A stretch of DNA of 64,000 nucleotides from CAZRHH01 sp964599885 (lineage in GTDB: Bacteria > Chloroflexota > Dehalococcoidia > DSTF01 > JACRBR01), in NCBI GenBank assembly GCA_964599885.1, contig CAZRHH010000002.1, forward strand, positions 62,001 through 126,000, in the 5' to 3' direction. Below the pieces are notes generated by a model. The model was not told where the DNA came from. It saw nothing but the letters and a program-made list of their open reading frames with translations, and did no database searches. This document shows positions 55,999 through 64,000 of the stretch, piece by piece; position 1 is the first letter of the stretch, and each line of letters begins with the position of its first letter. The position numbers and the translations under genes are program-made.

Positions 55999-56051
55999 TG
56001 TGCGTGGCTAGCACAATACGCCATAAATAAGCGATGTGCAACTAGCGCACA
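55999..56051. promoter_or_regulatory. Two TGTGC-N7-GCACA operators of hipBA
   Basis: Site 1 is TGTGC-GTGGCTA-GCACA (55999-56015) and site 2 is TGTGC-AACTAGC-GCACA (56035-56051), centres 36 bases apart. The format (two inverted half-sites with a 7-base spacer, repeated upstream of a hipB gene) fits HipB autoregulation. Confidence 0.7.
56013..56041 (-). promoter_or_regulatory. hipBA promoter
   Basis: On the minus strand, TTGCAC (56041-56036), exactly 17 bases, TATTGT (56018-56013). Operator site 2 covers the -35 box and site 1 the -10 box, so HipB binding would block RNA polymerase. Confidence 0.65.
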
Positions 56052-56214
56052 TTATGCAGAGAGGCGGTGGTGTGACCTGAGCGCACACTCGTTGTCAAAT
56101 TTGTTCTGGACCGAGCGGCGCACATCTCACCCAATGGGAGACTTCCACGCTTTGAACGCTACGCAGAGTTCGGACCAGCCCATGCGACGCATTATGTCGT
56201 GTACGAACCCCCCG

Positions 56215-57303
56215 CTACACCACCCGCCACGCCTCCAGCTCGGCGATCGCGGCGGTGCTGCGGCCGAGCATCTCGTGGAACAGCGCGACGCCGCGTTCGT
56301 TGCCGGTGTCGAGCGAGCCGATGACGATGACGGTGTATACCCAGTTGAACATCGCCGTCGTGCGGTAGTCGCGCATGCATTCTTCGACGCCGTAGTTGCG
56401 GACGCCGTTCGCTGCAAGCGTATCGACGTACGAGCCGACGAGCTCCTGCTCGTGCGCCGCGCGGTCCGCCGGCGAGAGGCTGGTGCACAGAAAGTAGCCG
56501 AGATCGAACGCGCCGCGGCCGCGTGACGTGATCTGCCAGTCGAGCGCGACGATGTCCTTCGCGTCGGCAGTCGGGAAGACGAGATTGTCGAGCCGGAAGT
56601 CGCCGTGCATGACGGTAATCGGCGGCGCCGACAACAGATTCTGCAGGTGGACGACCTTGTCGGTCAGGCGCTCGCCCGCATCGCGCACCTCCGGCGGCAG
56701 CTTGTCGCCGACGAACTGCAGGAACGGCGGCCACGCCATCTGATAGCTGGCCTGCGCGTGCTGGTGGCTCGGGTCGTTGTAGTACGGCAGCCAGTCGAGC
56801 GTCTCGAGCCGCGGGCTCTCCCAGAAGTGCGCGTGAAACGTCGCGAGCTGCGGCACGATCGCGCGCGCGTGCTCGACGCTGCAACCCGCGAGCTGTTCGC
56901 CGACGGGCGCCGGCGCCATGTCTTCGATCAGCAGGATGTATTCGTTGGTGTCGAGCCGCATGTCGCTGTAGTAGCGCTTCGGCTTGCGCAACGGCGCGTC
57001 GCCGAGATCGTCGTAGACGCGAATCTCCAATTCGTAGAACCGCAGCGCGACGCCGATGCCCTTCGCCGTCGGCTCCGTCGCCGGAAACTTCGCGATGAGC
57101 GACGCCGGCGCATTCGCATCTTCACGCTCGTACTGCAACCGCACCCGCGCGACCCGCCCAATGAACCCCACGCCGTCGCTGATCGACGACGCGTCGACGC
57201 TGGTCACGCGATTGTTGTTGATGACGCCGTTGCGGCACAACGCATCCGTCATCCATTCGGGAGTGAGCGCATCAGGGCCGTCGGGTATCGGTAGTCTGTT
57301 CAC
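56215..57303 (-). CDS. Phosphotransferase of the APH / ecdysteroid-kinase-like family
   Basis: 362 aa from GTG 57303, with GAGAGGAG 5 bases upstream. The kinase core is visible: the Gly-rich region DGVGFIGRVARVRLQY, the Lys in ASLIAKFP, the hinge LIEDMAPA, the catalytic loop ITVMHGDFRLDNLVF (HGDxxxxN) and the metal-binding D in IVALDWQITSRGRGAFDLGYFL. Such proteins phosphorylate small molecules (aminoglycosides, choline, steroids); ACAD-linked members also exist. The 3' 100 bases are duplicated at 54393-54491, marking an insertion site. Confidence 0.85.
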   Translation of the reverse strand: MNRLPIPDGPDALTPEWMTDALCRNGVINNNRVTSVDASSISDGVGFIGRVARVRLQYEREDANAPASLIAKFPATEPTAKGIGVALRFYELEIRVYDDLGDAPLRKPKRYYSDMRLDTNEYILLIEDMAPAPVGEQLAGCSVEHARAIVPQLATFHAHFWESPRLETLDWLPYYNDPSHQHAQASYQMAWPPFLQFVGDKLPPEVRDAGERLTDKVVHLQNLLSAPPITVMHGDFRLDNLVFPTADAKDIVALDWQITSRGRGAFDLGYFLCTSLSPADRAAHEQELVGSYVDTLAANGVRNYGVEECMRDYRTTAMFNWVYTVIVIGSLDTGNERGVALFHEMLGRSTAAIAELEAWRVV

Positions 57304-57350
57304 GGTGGCTCCTCTCGGCGCAACGGCGGGTGGATGCCGGCGAGCGTCCA

Positions 57351-58088
57351 TCAGCGGCGCGATGCAGCGAGTTGCGGCGTGCGCGACCCGCCGCCGGATC
57401 CGGAGTTCTTCTCCAGCTCGCGCAGCCCGTCGATCGTGACGTCGATGATCGCTTTCTGCAGCGGCCACGGGCCGGTGGACCAGCGCGGAAACCGCTTGAG
57501 CGCGCCGAAGTCGATGCGGTACCGGTTGCGCCGCCCGTCCTTCACACGCACGAGGATGCTCTCGTCCTCGAGTTGCCGAAGGTTGGCCGCGGTGGCGCGT
57601 TCGGTGACGCCGACCATGCCCGAGATCTCATTCGCCGTTGGATCATCCGCATTGGCGACGGCGAGCAGCGTGCGCAGATGGTTGGTGAAGAAGCCCCAGC
57701 GCACCCCGCTCTCTTCCGAGAACGCGCGCGCGTCGCCGGGGCGTAGCGGAGCGTTGCCGGCGTCCGCGTGACCGGAGAGTTCGAGCAGCGTCCGCACCAA
57801 ACCGTCGGCGAAGCTGGCGGGCGTCGGCGGACCGGCGTTGCCCCGCCGGAACATCGCCAGGCGCTCGAAGTCCATCGAATACGTGTTCGAGCGGCCGACG
57901 CGGTGCCGGATGATGATGCCGGCGCCCTGTATATCGCTGAGCATCGCCAGCGTCGCGCGCTCGGTGATGCCGATCGCGTCGGAAATCTCACGCACGGTCG
58001 AGTCGTTGTGCTCGCACACGTACGCCATGACGAGCGCGTGGTTCGTGAAGAGACCCCACCCGGGCGCTGCCGACTCTGTCACTGCCAT
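57351..58088 (-). CDS. Tandem winged-helix regulator (two ArsR/MarR-like domains)
   Basis: 245 aa; AAGGAG lies 5 bases before the ATG. Two related domains are seen: GWGLFTNHALVMAYVCEHNDSTVREISDAIGITERATLAMLSDIQGAGII (11-61) and RWGFFTNHLRTLLAVANADDPTANEISGMVGVTERATAANLRQLEDESILV (about 129-179). Each ends in a basic wing (RHRVGRSNTY / VKDGRRNRY). A single chain thus has two DNA-binding units, like a covalent dimer. It is upstream of the phosphotransferase gene on the same strand, with a 47-base gap. Confidence 0.75.
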   Translation of the reverse strand: MAVTESAAPGWGLFTNHALVMAYVCEHNDSTVREISDAIGITERATLAMLSDIQGAGIIIRHRVGRSNTYSMDFERLAMFRRGNAGPPTPASFADGLVRTLLELSGHADAGNAPLRPGDARAFSEESGVRWGFFTNHLRTLLAVANADDPTANEISGMVGVTERATAANLRQLEDESILVRVKDGRRNRYRIDFGALKRFPRWSTGPWPLQKAIIDVTIDGLRELEKNSGSGGGSRTPQLAASRR

Positions 58089-58358
58089 ATGCGCTCCTTG
58101 CAGACTGGCGGTTCGGCGCTATCTGCGACGGGCCCGGATTCTCGCCGGGAGGCGAAGATGGCGTTCACCACTCGTGAATCAGCACTTGCGCTTCCTGTGA
58201 TGCCGTTCACGAAGCACTTACCCTGTTATCCAAATCAGCTTTTTCACATCATGCATCGCCGTTCACCCTTTTGACAAGGGGCCGCGCGCGAAAATCTTCA
58301 TTGACGGCGGGCTTTTTCGGCCGCCGACGGCGCGTCCGTGACCGCTATCATCCTCGCG

Positions 58359-59231
58359 ATGCCACCCAACACGGACGCTCACACGACCGCCGTCCTGCTC
58401 CTCTCCTGCCGCGACCAGAAGGGGCTCGTCGCGGCGGTCTCCGACTTCCTGTACCGCAACAACGGCAACATCGTCCACGCCGACCAGCACACGGACCGCG
58501 AGGAGGACGTCTTTCTCCAGCGGGTCGAGTGGGAGGTGCGCGACTTCGCCATCCCGCGCGGAGACATCGCCGAGGCGTTCCGGCCGATCGCTGAGCGCTT
58601 CGAGATGAGCTGGACGCTGCGGTTCTCCGACTACGTGCCGCGGATGGCCGTGCTGGTCTCGCGGCTGCCGCACTGCCTGTACGACATCCTCGCGCGATGG
58701 CGCCTCGGCGAGTTCCAGGCTGAGATTCCGCTCGTCATCAGCAATCACGACGACGCGCGTTCGATCGCCGGTGACTTCGGGCCGGCGTATCACCACCTGC
58801 CGGTCGGTGCGACGACGAAGGATGAGCAAGAAGCCGCGGTGCTCGCGCTGTTGCAGGAGCAGAACGTCGACGTCGTCATCCTCGCGCGCTACATGCAAAT
58901 CCTCAGCGACGGCTTCGTGCGGCACTTCCCGCAGCGCATCATCAACATCCATCACTCATTCTTGCCGGCGTTCGCGGGGGCGCGACCGTACCATCAAGCG
59001 CACGAACGCGGCGTGAAGATCATCGGCGCGACGGCCCACTATGCGACGCCCGAACTCGATCAGGGTCCGATCATCGACCAGGGCGTCGCGCCCGTCAGCC
59101 ACCGCGACGCGGTGAGCGATCTCGTCCGCAAGGGCCGCGATCTCGAAAAGGTGGTGCTCGCCCGCGCGGTCGATCTGCACCTGCGCAACCGCATCCTCGT
59201 CTACGGCAACAAAACTGTCATCTTCGACTAG
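58359..59231 (+). CDS. purU: Formyltetrahydrofolate deformylase
   Basis: 290 aa from the ATG at 58359 (GTG 58338 is the alternative). The N-terminal ACT domain is TAVLLLSCRDQKGLVAAVSDFLYRNNGNIVHADQHTD. The C-terminal formyltransferase-like domain carries the catalytic N196, H198 and D234 (INIHHSFLPAFAGARPY and GATAHYATPELDQGPI). It hydrolyses 10-formyl-THF to formate and THF. It ends 3 bases from the next gene's stop (convergent). Confidence 0.93.
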   Translation: MPPNTDAHTTAVLLLSCRDQKGLVAAVSDFLYRNNGNIVHADQHTDREEDVFLQRVEWEVRDFAIPRGDIAEAFRPIAERFEMSWTLRFSDYVPRMAVLVSRLPHCLYDILARWRLGEFQAEIPLVISNHDDARSIAGDFGPAYHHLPVGATTKDEQEAAVLALLQEQNVDVVILARYMQILSDGFVRHFPQRIINIHHSFLPAFAGARPYHQAHERGVKIIGATAHYATPELDQGPIIDQGVAPVSHRDAVSDLVRKGRDLEKVVLARAVDLHLRNRILVYGNKTVIFD

Positions 59232-59234
59232 GGC

Positions 59235-59771
59235 CTATCGCGGAAGGTCGAGGCGATCGGCGCCCGTCGCATTGCGCAATCTGGTACCGGAGAACTCGAG
59301 CGTCGATGCGATGACGCGCTGCCATAGCTCGACGAGCGACGGCGTGATCCGCAGCTCGACGTTCGAGCCGGCGATCGCCGCCAGCAGATCACCGACCGGA
59401 TCGACGCTCAGCGGTTCGACGGTCTCGCGCGTCACGTAGTGGCCGGAACCGTCGGCGCGGGCGGACGCGAACGGCGCGTCCGGCATCGTGTAGCGATACA
59501 GCGTCGTCGCCCGGATGCGCGCGAGCCACGCCGACTCGACGGCGATGATCATGCGGGCATCGACGCCGCGCAAGAAGCGTTCGCGGTCGGCGTCGCTCGT
59601 GCGATCGCTCGGCCAGAAGCAGGCGCGCGGACAATCGCGAGGGACGTAGTACATCGGCGCGTGCCACTCGCTGATCGCCCAGACGAGCGGCTCGATATGC
59701 GGCGGTTCAAGCGGTGATCGAGGAACGAACACGCGGATATCCGGCTCTTCGCTGAAGTGATAGAGCGGCAT
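59235..59771 (-). CDS. DUF6886-like protein
   Basis: 178 aa from the ATG at 59771. The start MPLYHFSEEPDIRVFVPR and the following VWAISEWHAPMYYVPRDCPRACFW are the recognisable family blocks. It has no signal peptide or membrane helix. The function is unknown. It lies 8 bases after the amidase stop on the same strand, so the two form an operon. Confidence 0.7.
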   Translation of the reverse strand: MPLYHFSEEPDIRVFVPRSPLEPPHIEPLVWAISEWHAPMYYVPRDCPRACFWPSDRTSDADRERFLRGVDARMIIAVESAWLARIRATTLYRYTMPDAPFASARADGSGHYVTRETVEPLSVDPVGDLLAAIAGSNVELRITPSLVELWQRVIASTLEFSGTRLRNATGADRLDLPR

Positions 59772-59779
59772 ACCAGCCG

Positions 59780-61183
59780 TCAGATCGGCGCCGACGGCGC
59801 GACGAGCGGCCACGGCCGTTCGCGTTCCAGCACCAGCGCCAGGTCGAGCAGCAACGCGTCATCGTGGCGACGGGTGTACGCCTGCAGCCCGATCGGCAAC
59901 GCGTTCGATGAAAGCCCGGCGGGCATCGAGATCGCGGGATAGCCGGCGATGTTGCCGGGGATCGTCAGCGCGCCGTTGTTCGAACGCGGCACCCTCACCT
60001 CACCGACGAACGCGGGCATCGGGCCCTCCGCCGCGAACGGCTCGACGGGGCTCGTCGCGCACAGCAGCACGTCCACCTGCTCGAAGACGTCCGCCATCGC
60101 CTCGTTCATCGCCACGCGGAAGCGATCGACCGACGCCGCATGCCAGACGCGATAGCGATCCATGAACTCCATGCCGGCGCGGATCTCGTAGGTCAGGTCG
60201 TCTCGGCAATCCGGCCACACACCCTTGAGGTCGTTGAACAGCCCGGGCGCGCCGGCATTCATCCACGCGCCCGCGTTCTCCGGAATCTCGACGTCGATCT
60301 CGACGCGCTCCATGCCCGTCGCAGCAATCAGCGCCTCGCCGGCATCGCTCACCACGCGCTCGACGTCGGGATGAATGATCGCGTTGTTGAGATTGGGGAT
60401 CAGCGCGACCCGCAGTCCCTTGAACATGCGTGTACCAAGATCGCGCTCCCAACCCTCCACCTTCGGCAGGCTAAAGGCATCACGCGCGTGATACCCCGCG
60501 GTCGCGTCGTACCAGCGCGCGGCGTCACGCACGCTACGGGCGACGCAGCCCCAATTGCTCGTCAGCGGTCCGTTGCGCTGGCGCGGCCCGCGCGGGATGC
60601 GCCCGAATGATCCCTTCATGCCGATGAGCCCCGTGTACCCGGCCGGGATGCGGATCGAGCCGCCGCCGTCGCTCGCCGTGGCGATCGGCACGAGGCCGCC
60701 AGCAACCGCAGCCGCGCTGCCGCCCGACGATCCGGCCGGGGTGCGTTCGAGGTTCCACGGATTGCGCGTCGTGCCGTGCAACTTCGTCGACGTGTACGCG
60801 ACGAGCCCAAACTCCGACGCTGTGCTCTTGCCGACGATCACAGCGCCTGCCGCGCGGATCCGCTCGACGTGGATCGAGTCGCGCTCGGCGATGTTGTCCT
60901 TGAACACGACCGAACCGTGCGTCGTCGGCATGCCCTTCGCATGTTCGAGATCCTTCACCAGCAGCGGCACGCCCGCCCACAGCCCCGGATACTCCCCGGC
61001 AGCGATGCGACGATCGATCTCCGCCGCCTGCGCGCGCGCGCCGTCAGCATCGAGATGCGCGATCGCGTTCAGCTTCGACCCCGCGATCGCATCGAGCGTC
61101 GCTTCGAGTACGTCCGCAGACTTCACGTCGCCGCGCCGAATCGCGTCGGCCAGCGAGGATGCGTCTTCGAGCCACGGCTTCAC
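59780..61183 (-). CDS. Amidase-signature family hydrolase
   Basis: 467 aa from GTG 61183, chosen because GGGAGG lies 5 bases upstream. The triad has canonical spacing: K77 (LLVKDLEHAKG), S152 (PAGSSGGSAAA) and S176 (SDGGGSIRIP). The loop PRGPRQRNGPLTSNWGCVARSV is typical of free-standing amidases of this type rather than GatA. The substrate is unknown. The upstream region contains the heptamer repeat and assembly gap, so its promoter may be incomplete here. Confidence 0.85.
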   Translation of the reverse strand: MKPWLEDASSLADAIRRGDVKSADVLEATLDAIAGSKLNAIAHLDADGARAQAAEIDRRIAAGEYPGLWAGVPLLVKDLEHAKGMPTTHGSVVFKDNIAERDSIHVERIRAAGAVIVGKSTASEFGLVAYTSTKLHGTTRNPWNLERTPAGSSGGSAAAVAGGLVPIATASDGGGSIRIPAGYTGLIGMKGSFGRIPRGPRQRNGPLTSNWGCVARSVRDAARWYDATAGYHARDAFSLPKVEGWERDLGTRMFKGLRVALIPNLNNAIIHPDVERVVSDAGEALIAATGMERVEIDVEIPENAGAWMNAGAPGLFNDLKGVWPDCRDDLTYEIRAGMEFMDRYRVWHAASVDRFRVAMNEAMADVFEQVDVLLCATSPVEPFAAEGPMPAFVGEVRVPRSNNGALTIPGNIAGYPAISMPAGLSSNALPIGLQAYTRRHDDALLLDLALVLERERPWPLVAPSAPI

Positions 61184-61242
61184 AGGCACCTCCCCGGAGG
61201 AAAACAAAGAAGGACGGCAAAGAACAGAGTCCGAATACTATA

Positions 61243-61304
61243 TCTGTTCTCTGTTCTCTGTTCTCTGTTCTCTGTTCTCTGTTCTCTGTTCTCTGTTCTC
61301 TGTT
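61243..61304. repeat. Heptamer tandem repeat (TCTGTTC)n, left of the gap
   Basis: 62 bases, 8.9 perfect copies of TCTGTTC, broken off by the Ns. The real length is unknown. An AGAACAGAG word in the opposite orientation sits just before it (61221-61229), so a hairpin could form. Confidence 0.9.
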
Positions 61305-61404
61305 NNNNNNNNNNNNNNNNNNNNNNNNNNNNNNNNNNNNNNNNNNNNNNNNNNNNNNNNNNNNNNNNNNNNNNNNNNNNNNNNNNNNNNNNNNNNNNNN
61401 NNNN
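61305..61404. other. Assembly gap (100 N)
   Basis: Exactly 100 Ns, the conventional filler for a gap of unknown size. It lies within the heptamer repeat, which probably broke the assembly. Confidence 0.98.
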
Positions 61405-61426
61405 CTCCGTTCTCCGTTCTCTGTTC
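61405..61426. repeat. Heptamer tandem repeat, right of the gap
   Basis: Two variant units (TCCGTTC) and one TCTGTTC follow the Ns directly, so the array spans the gap and is not homogeneous. Confidence 0.8.
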
Positions 61427-62612
61427 ACCCGCGCGGCATCGCCAGCCCGCGCTGGGCGATGATGTTGCGCTGCACCTCCGACGTGCCGGCGGCGATCGTG
61501 TACGAGACGGCGGCGAGATAGTAGCTGTTCAGCCGGCCGTCCAGCGCGGCGCGCGGCGATTCGCGCGTCAGCGCGCCGGGCAGCCCGAGCATCGCCAGCG
61601 CGGCGACGGCGAAGCGCGACTGCAGTTCAGTCGAGTAGAGCTTCGCGATCGACGCCTCGGCGTTCGGCACGAGCCCGCGGCCCTGCATCCAGGCGACGCG
61701 GTACGACAACAGCCGCCCGACGGCGAACTCAATCTGCAATTCAGCGAGCCGATGCCGCGTCGCGACGTTGTCGATCAGCGCCGGTGCACCGTTACGCGGT
61801 TCGCGTCCATACGCGATCAGATCGTCAAGCAGCGTTTCCGCGAAGACGATGCGCTGGATACCCGAGCGCTCGAAGTCGAGCGTCGTCGTCGCCACATACC
61901 AGCCGCGGTTCAGTTCGCCGACGAGATTCGCCCGCGGGATGCGCACGTTGTCGAGGAACAGTTGCGTGAACGCCGCCGAGTTCAGCATGTTCGTCAGCGG
62001 CGAAATGCTGATGCCGGGCGACTTCATGTCCATCAGGAAATAGCTGATGCCGCGGTGCTTCGGCGCGTCCGTGTCGGTCCGCGTAAGCAGGATGCAGTAG
62101 TCAGCGTTGTGCGCGCCCGACGTCCAGATCTTCTGCCCGTTGATGACGAAATCGTCGCCGTCCTGCACCGCTCGCGTCTGCAGCGAAGCGAGGTCGCTGC
62201 CCGCGCCCGGCTCGCTGAATCCCTGGCACCAGCTCATCTCGCCACCGGCGATGCGTCCCAGAAAGCGCTCGCGCTGATCATCGGTGCCATGCATCATCAG
62301 CGTCGGACCGACCATCGCGACGCCCATGCCGCCGAAGCCGGGTGCGCGCAACGCCGACATCTCTTCGTTGTAGATGAGCTGCTGCATGGGACCGGCGGCG
62401 AGGCCACCGTGTTCGCGCGGCCACGCCAGCGTCAGCCAGCCCTTCGAGGCGAGCTTGCGCTGAAACGCCTTCGACGCTTCGCTGATCTCGCGCGGCGTGT
62501 CTTCGCGGTCGTTGTAGGCGCGCGCGCCCCAGTCCGCGGGCAGTTCCGCGAGCACAAACGAGCGGATCTGGCCGCGGAATGCCTCTTCCTCATCGGAGAA
62601 CCGGAAGTCCAT
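61425..62612 (-). CDS. Acyl-CoA dehydrogenase
   Basis: 395 aa from the ATG at 62612. The family blocks are WCQGFSEPGAGSDLASLQTRAVQDGDDFVINGQKIWTSGA and LPGALTRESPRAALDGRLNSYYLAAVSYTIAAGTSEVQRNIIAQRGLAMPR. The usual catalytic Glu position before GTSE is Ala, as in one subunit type of the mycobacterial FadE26/FadE34-like steroid-side-chain group, so a second subunit or a different base may be needed. Its stop touches the heptamer repeat. Confidence 0.88.
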   Translation of the reverse strand: MDFRFSDEEEAFRGQIRSFVLAELPADWGARAYNDREDTPREISEASKAFQRKLASKGWLTLAWPREHGGLAAGPMQQLIYNEEMSALRAPGFGGMGVAMVGPTLMMHGTDDQRERFLGRIAGGEMSWCQGFSEPGAGSDLASLQTRAVQDGDDFVINGQKIWTSGAHNADYCILLTRTDTDAPKHRGISYFLMDMKSPGISISPLTNMLNSAAFTQLFLDNVRIPRANLVGELNRGWYVATTTLDFERSGIQRIVFAETLLDDLIAYGREPRNGAPALIDNVATRHRLAELQIEFAVGRLLSYRVAWMQGRGLVPNAEASIAKLYSTELQSRFAVAALAMLGLPGALTRESPRAALDGRLNSYYLAAVSYTIAAGTSEVQRNIIAQRGLAMPRG

Positions 62613-62660
62613 CGGCGCCTCGCTTACAGGCGCCGATGCTATCACATCGAGGACTGGCGG

Positions 62661-62957
62661 TCAGTCGACACCACCGGTTACGGGCGGGGGTTTCGTAATC
62701 GCCTCCGTCCCATAGTCTTCGGTCGAGACCGTCTTGCGCTCCTTCTGTAACGACTGCACGAAGTCGCCGCTGGCGCGATCTCTGCGAATCTCGTCCTGTG
62801 TCGGTGCGGATGTTGATTCGGCATCCGCGCGCAAAACGGTGCACGCGGTGCCGTTCGCGCACCCCTGGCAGCAGAACGTGACGCCGTCCTTGGCGACGCC
62901 AGCATCGGGCCACGCCTGACGCGGCATTCCGCACGCGGGACACGTATTCTTGTCCAT
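62661..62957 (-). CDS. Small Cys-rich metal-binding protein (metallothionein-like)
   Basis: 98 aa from the ATG at 62957, with a strong GGAGGTGATTG ribosome site. The first 40 residues hold seven Cys: CPACGMPRQAWPD, then VTFCCQGCANGTACT. The pattern CxxC...FCCxxCAxGxxC resembles bacterial metallothionein/TRASH-like zinc or copper sites. The remaining 55 residues are hydrophilic and probably disordered. It may buffer or sense a metal, in line with the copper proteins in the window. Confidence 0.65.
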   Translation of the reverse strand: MDKNTCPACGMPRQAWPDAGVAKDGVTFCCQGCANGTACTVLRADAESTSAPTQDEIRRDRASGDFVQSLQKERKTVSTEDYGTEAITKPPPVTGGVD

Positions 62958-63146
62958 CAATCACCTCCGGTGTCCTATAGTCTGGCACGCGCCGAATCAC
63001 GGGTGCGCAGCGGCAGGGGCGGCAGCCACATTGCAGAATCGCGCCCATCCTGGCGCGCTTACCATGCGCAGCTTGAAGTTCCGGCTCCACCGCTGTACCT
63101 TCGCGGCACTACCCCGCGTTTCTGGTGGCAACAGAAAGCACGCCCG

Positions 63147-64000
63147 ATGGTCGAGCGCCCGAGCGCGGACGACAGCCGTCTGCCCTCGATCGACGTACTC
63201 CGCGGATTCGCGATCGCCTGGGTGATCCTGTTTCACCTCTGGGGCGACCTCGAGTTCTTTCCGGGCGCGCCGCACGCCTATTACGACCAACTGGTGTACC
63301 AGGTACGGGAGGGCAACGGCGCCGGGGCAATCTTCACGTCGTCGACGGACTTGTTCTTCCGCGACGGCTTCCAGGGCGTCCCGCTGTTCATGATGATTAG
63401 CGGCATATCGCTGACGATCGCGGCGTATCGCACAGGCGACGCTCTGCGCTGGCCACGGTTCTTTACGCATCGGTTCCGTAAGCTTCTCGTGCCGTACTGG
63501 GCAGGCGTCGCGCTGACGTACGGCGTTATCGCCCTCATCGCCTGGCGGCAGGTCGCGCTGGGCGATGGCAACTTCACCGAACAGTTCACCGGCGGTGTCA
63601 CGATCTCGCTCGCCAGCATCGTCAACGTCGACCGCGACATCGCGATCGCCAGCCTCACGCTCGTACCGCGCCTGCTGGAAGCGAAGTGGTTCTTCGCGCC
63701 GCAACTTGCGCTCTGGTTCGTCGGGCTGCTCGCGCAGTACTACCTGCTCTTCCCGCTGCTCTTCTGGCTGATGAAGCGCGCCGGCGTCGTGCCGTTTCTG
63801 CTATTGACGTTCGCCGTCACCGTCGGCTCGAACGTCTGGGTCGTCGAACGCTACGGCGCGCCGGAGTTTCAGTTTGCGATGGTGACCGGGTGGGCGCCCT
63901 TCCGCCTGTTCGAGTTCACCGGCGGTATGGCCATCGGTTGGCTGCTCGCCGGGCCCGGCCGCGAACGCGCGCTGGCGATCGCGCGTCACCCGGCAGCGAT
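63147..64000 (+). CDS. Acyltransferase-3 family membrane protein (3' truncated by window end)
   Basis: The frame is open from ATG 63147 to the end of the window (284 codons). It begins LPSIDVLRGFAIAWVILFHLWGD, the acyltransferase_3 signature (DxLRGxAI plus catalytic-region His), followed by GVPLFMMISGISLTIAAYRTG, FTHRFRKLLVPYWAGVALTY and WFVGLLAQYYLLFPLLFWLMKR, with multiple membrane helices. Members add acyl groups to surface polysaccharides or lipids (OafA/YrhL type). The end of the gene lies beyond the window. Confidence 0.85.
   Translation, partial: MVERPSADDSRLPSIDVLRGFAIAWVILFHLWGDLEFFPGAPHAYYDQLVYQVREGNGAGAIFTSSTDLFFRDGFQGVPLFMMISGISLTIAAYRTGDALRWPRFFTHRFRKLLVPYWAGVALTYGVIALIAWRQVALGDGNFTEQFTGGVTISLASIVNVDRDIAIASLTLVPRLLEAKWFFAPQLALWFVGLLAQYYLLFPLLFWLMKRAGVVPFLLLTFAVTVGSNVWVVERYGAPEFQFAMVTGWAPFRLFEFTGGMAIGWLLAGPGRERALAIARHPAA

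Noticed and set aside
61243..61426. CRISPR array
   Set aside because: The heptamer repeat has no spacers and no cas genes are present; it is a simple tandem repeat. No CRISPR array was seen anywhere in the window.
60555..62750. Plus-strand open frame of 731 codons running through the assembly gap
   Set aside because: It reads through 100 Ns and is antisense to the amidase and acyl-CoA dehydrogenase genes.

Overview
The window is a 64 kb piece of a GC-rich bacterial scaffold. It has a 100-base assembly gap at 61305-61404 and a gene cut off at each end. Gene content points to an aerobic bacterium of the Chloroflexota, perhaps near Dehalococcoidia. The evidence is Thr/Pro-rich linkers in exported proteins, several cupredoxins, a caa3-type oxidase with CtaG, a FabL-like enoyl reductase, CrtC/AttH-like proteins and many amidases and acyl-CoA dehydrogenases. 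This placement is inference; there is no rRNA or universal marker tree to support it.

Layout. 1-3100: ECF sigma factor (partial), anti-sigma-like membrane protein, cupredoxin and beta-propeller protein. 3.1-12 kb: amidase, uvrB, cupredoxin, galU, an unrecognised large protein, FabL-like reductase, DRTGG protein and tRNA-Phe. 12-16.7 kb: small accessory genes (a holin-like protein coupled to a TIM-barrel-like protein, an orphan MerB-like protein, a CrtC-like protein, an alpha/beta hydrolase) among dispersed palindromic repeats. 16.7-21.2 kb: a tightly overlapping minus-strand operon with a hydroxyacid dehydrogenase homologue, an FGGY kinase, a class II aldolase, a small protein and a methyltransferase.

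22-26.4 kb is a cyclic-di-GMP island. A c-di-GMP-I (GEMM-I) riboswitch with an intrinsic terminator precedes a FliA/WhiG-type sigma factor. An HD-GYP phosphodiesterase with a membrane sensor follows, then a TetR gene next to a palindromic operator and a strong divergent promoter that reads only tiny ORFs, and then a GGDEF protein with a degenerate signature. 26.5-37.8 kb holds housekeeping genes: a zinc-ribbon protein, flavodoxin, hflX, two HAD-type or NAD genes, an AAA ATPase, an ABC exporter, a thioredoxin-like lipoprotein and an unusual ABM-membrane-cupredoxin fusion. 37.8-44.7 kb is the respiratory cluster ctaA-ctaB / coxB-coxA-coxC-coxD-ctaG, with a recognisable promoter before coxB.

45-52.4 kb: HAD hydrolase, acyl-CoA dehydrogenase, MOSC protein, a beta-lactamase-like protein without catalytic residues, dut, two exported proteins and tRNA-His. 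52.5-57.3 kb is an accretion site. tRNA-Arg(TCG) is followed by a 1.8 kb micro-island bounded by a 46-bp duplicate of the tRNA 3' part. Next is a decayed copy of the 3' end of a phosphotransferase gene, then a hipBA toxin-antitoxin module with its own twin operators, then the intact phosphotransferase gene. The last 7 kb carries a tandem winged-helix regulator, purU, an amidase operon, an acyl-CoA dehydrogenase, a Cys-rich metal-binding protein and the start of an acyltransferase-3 gene.
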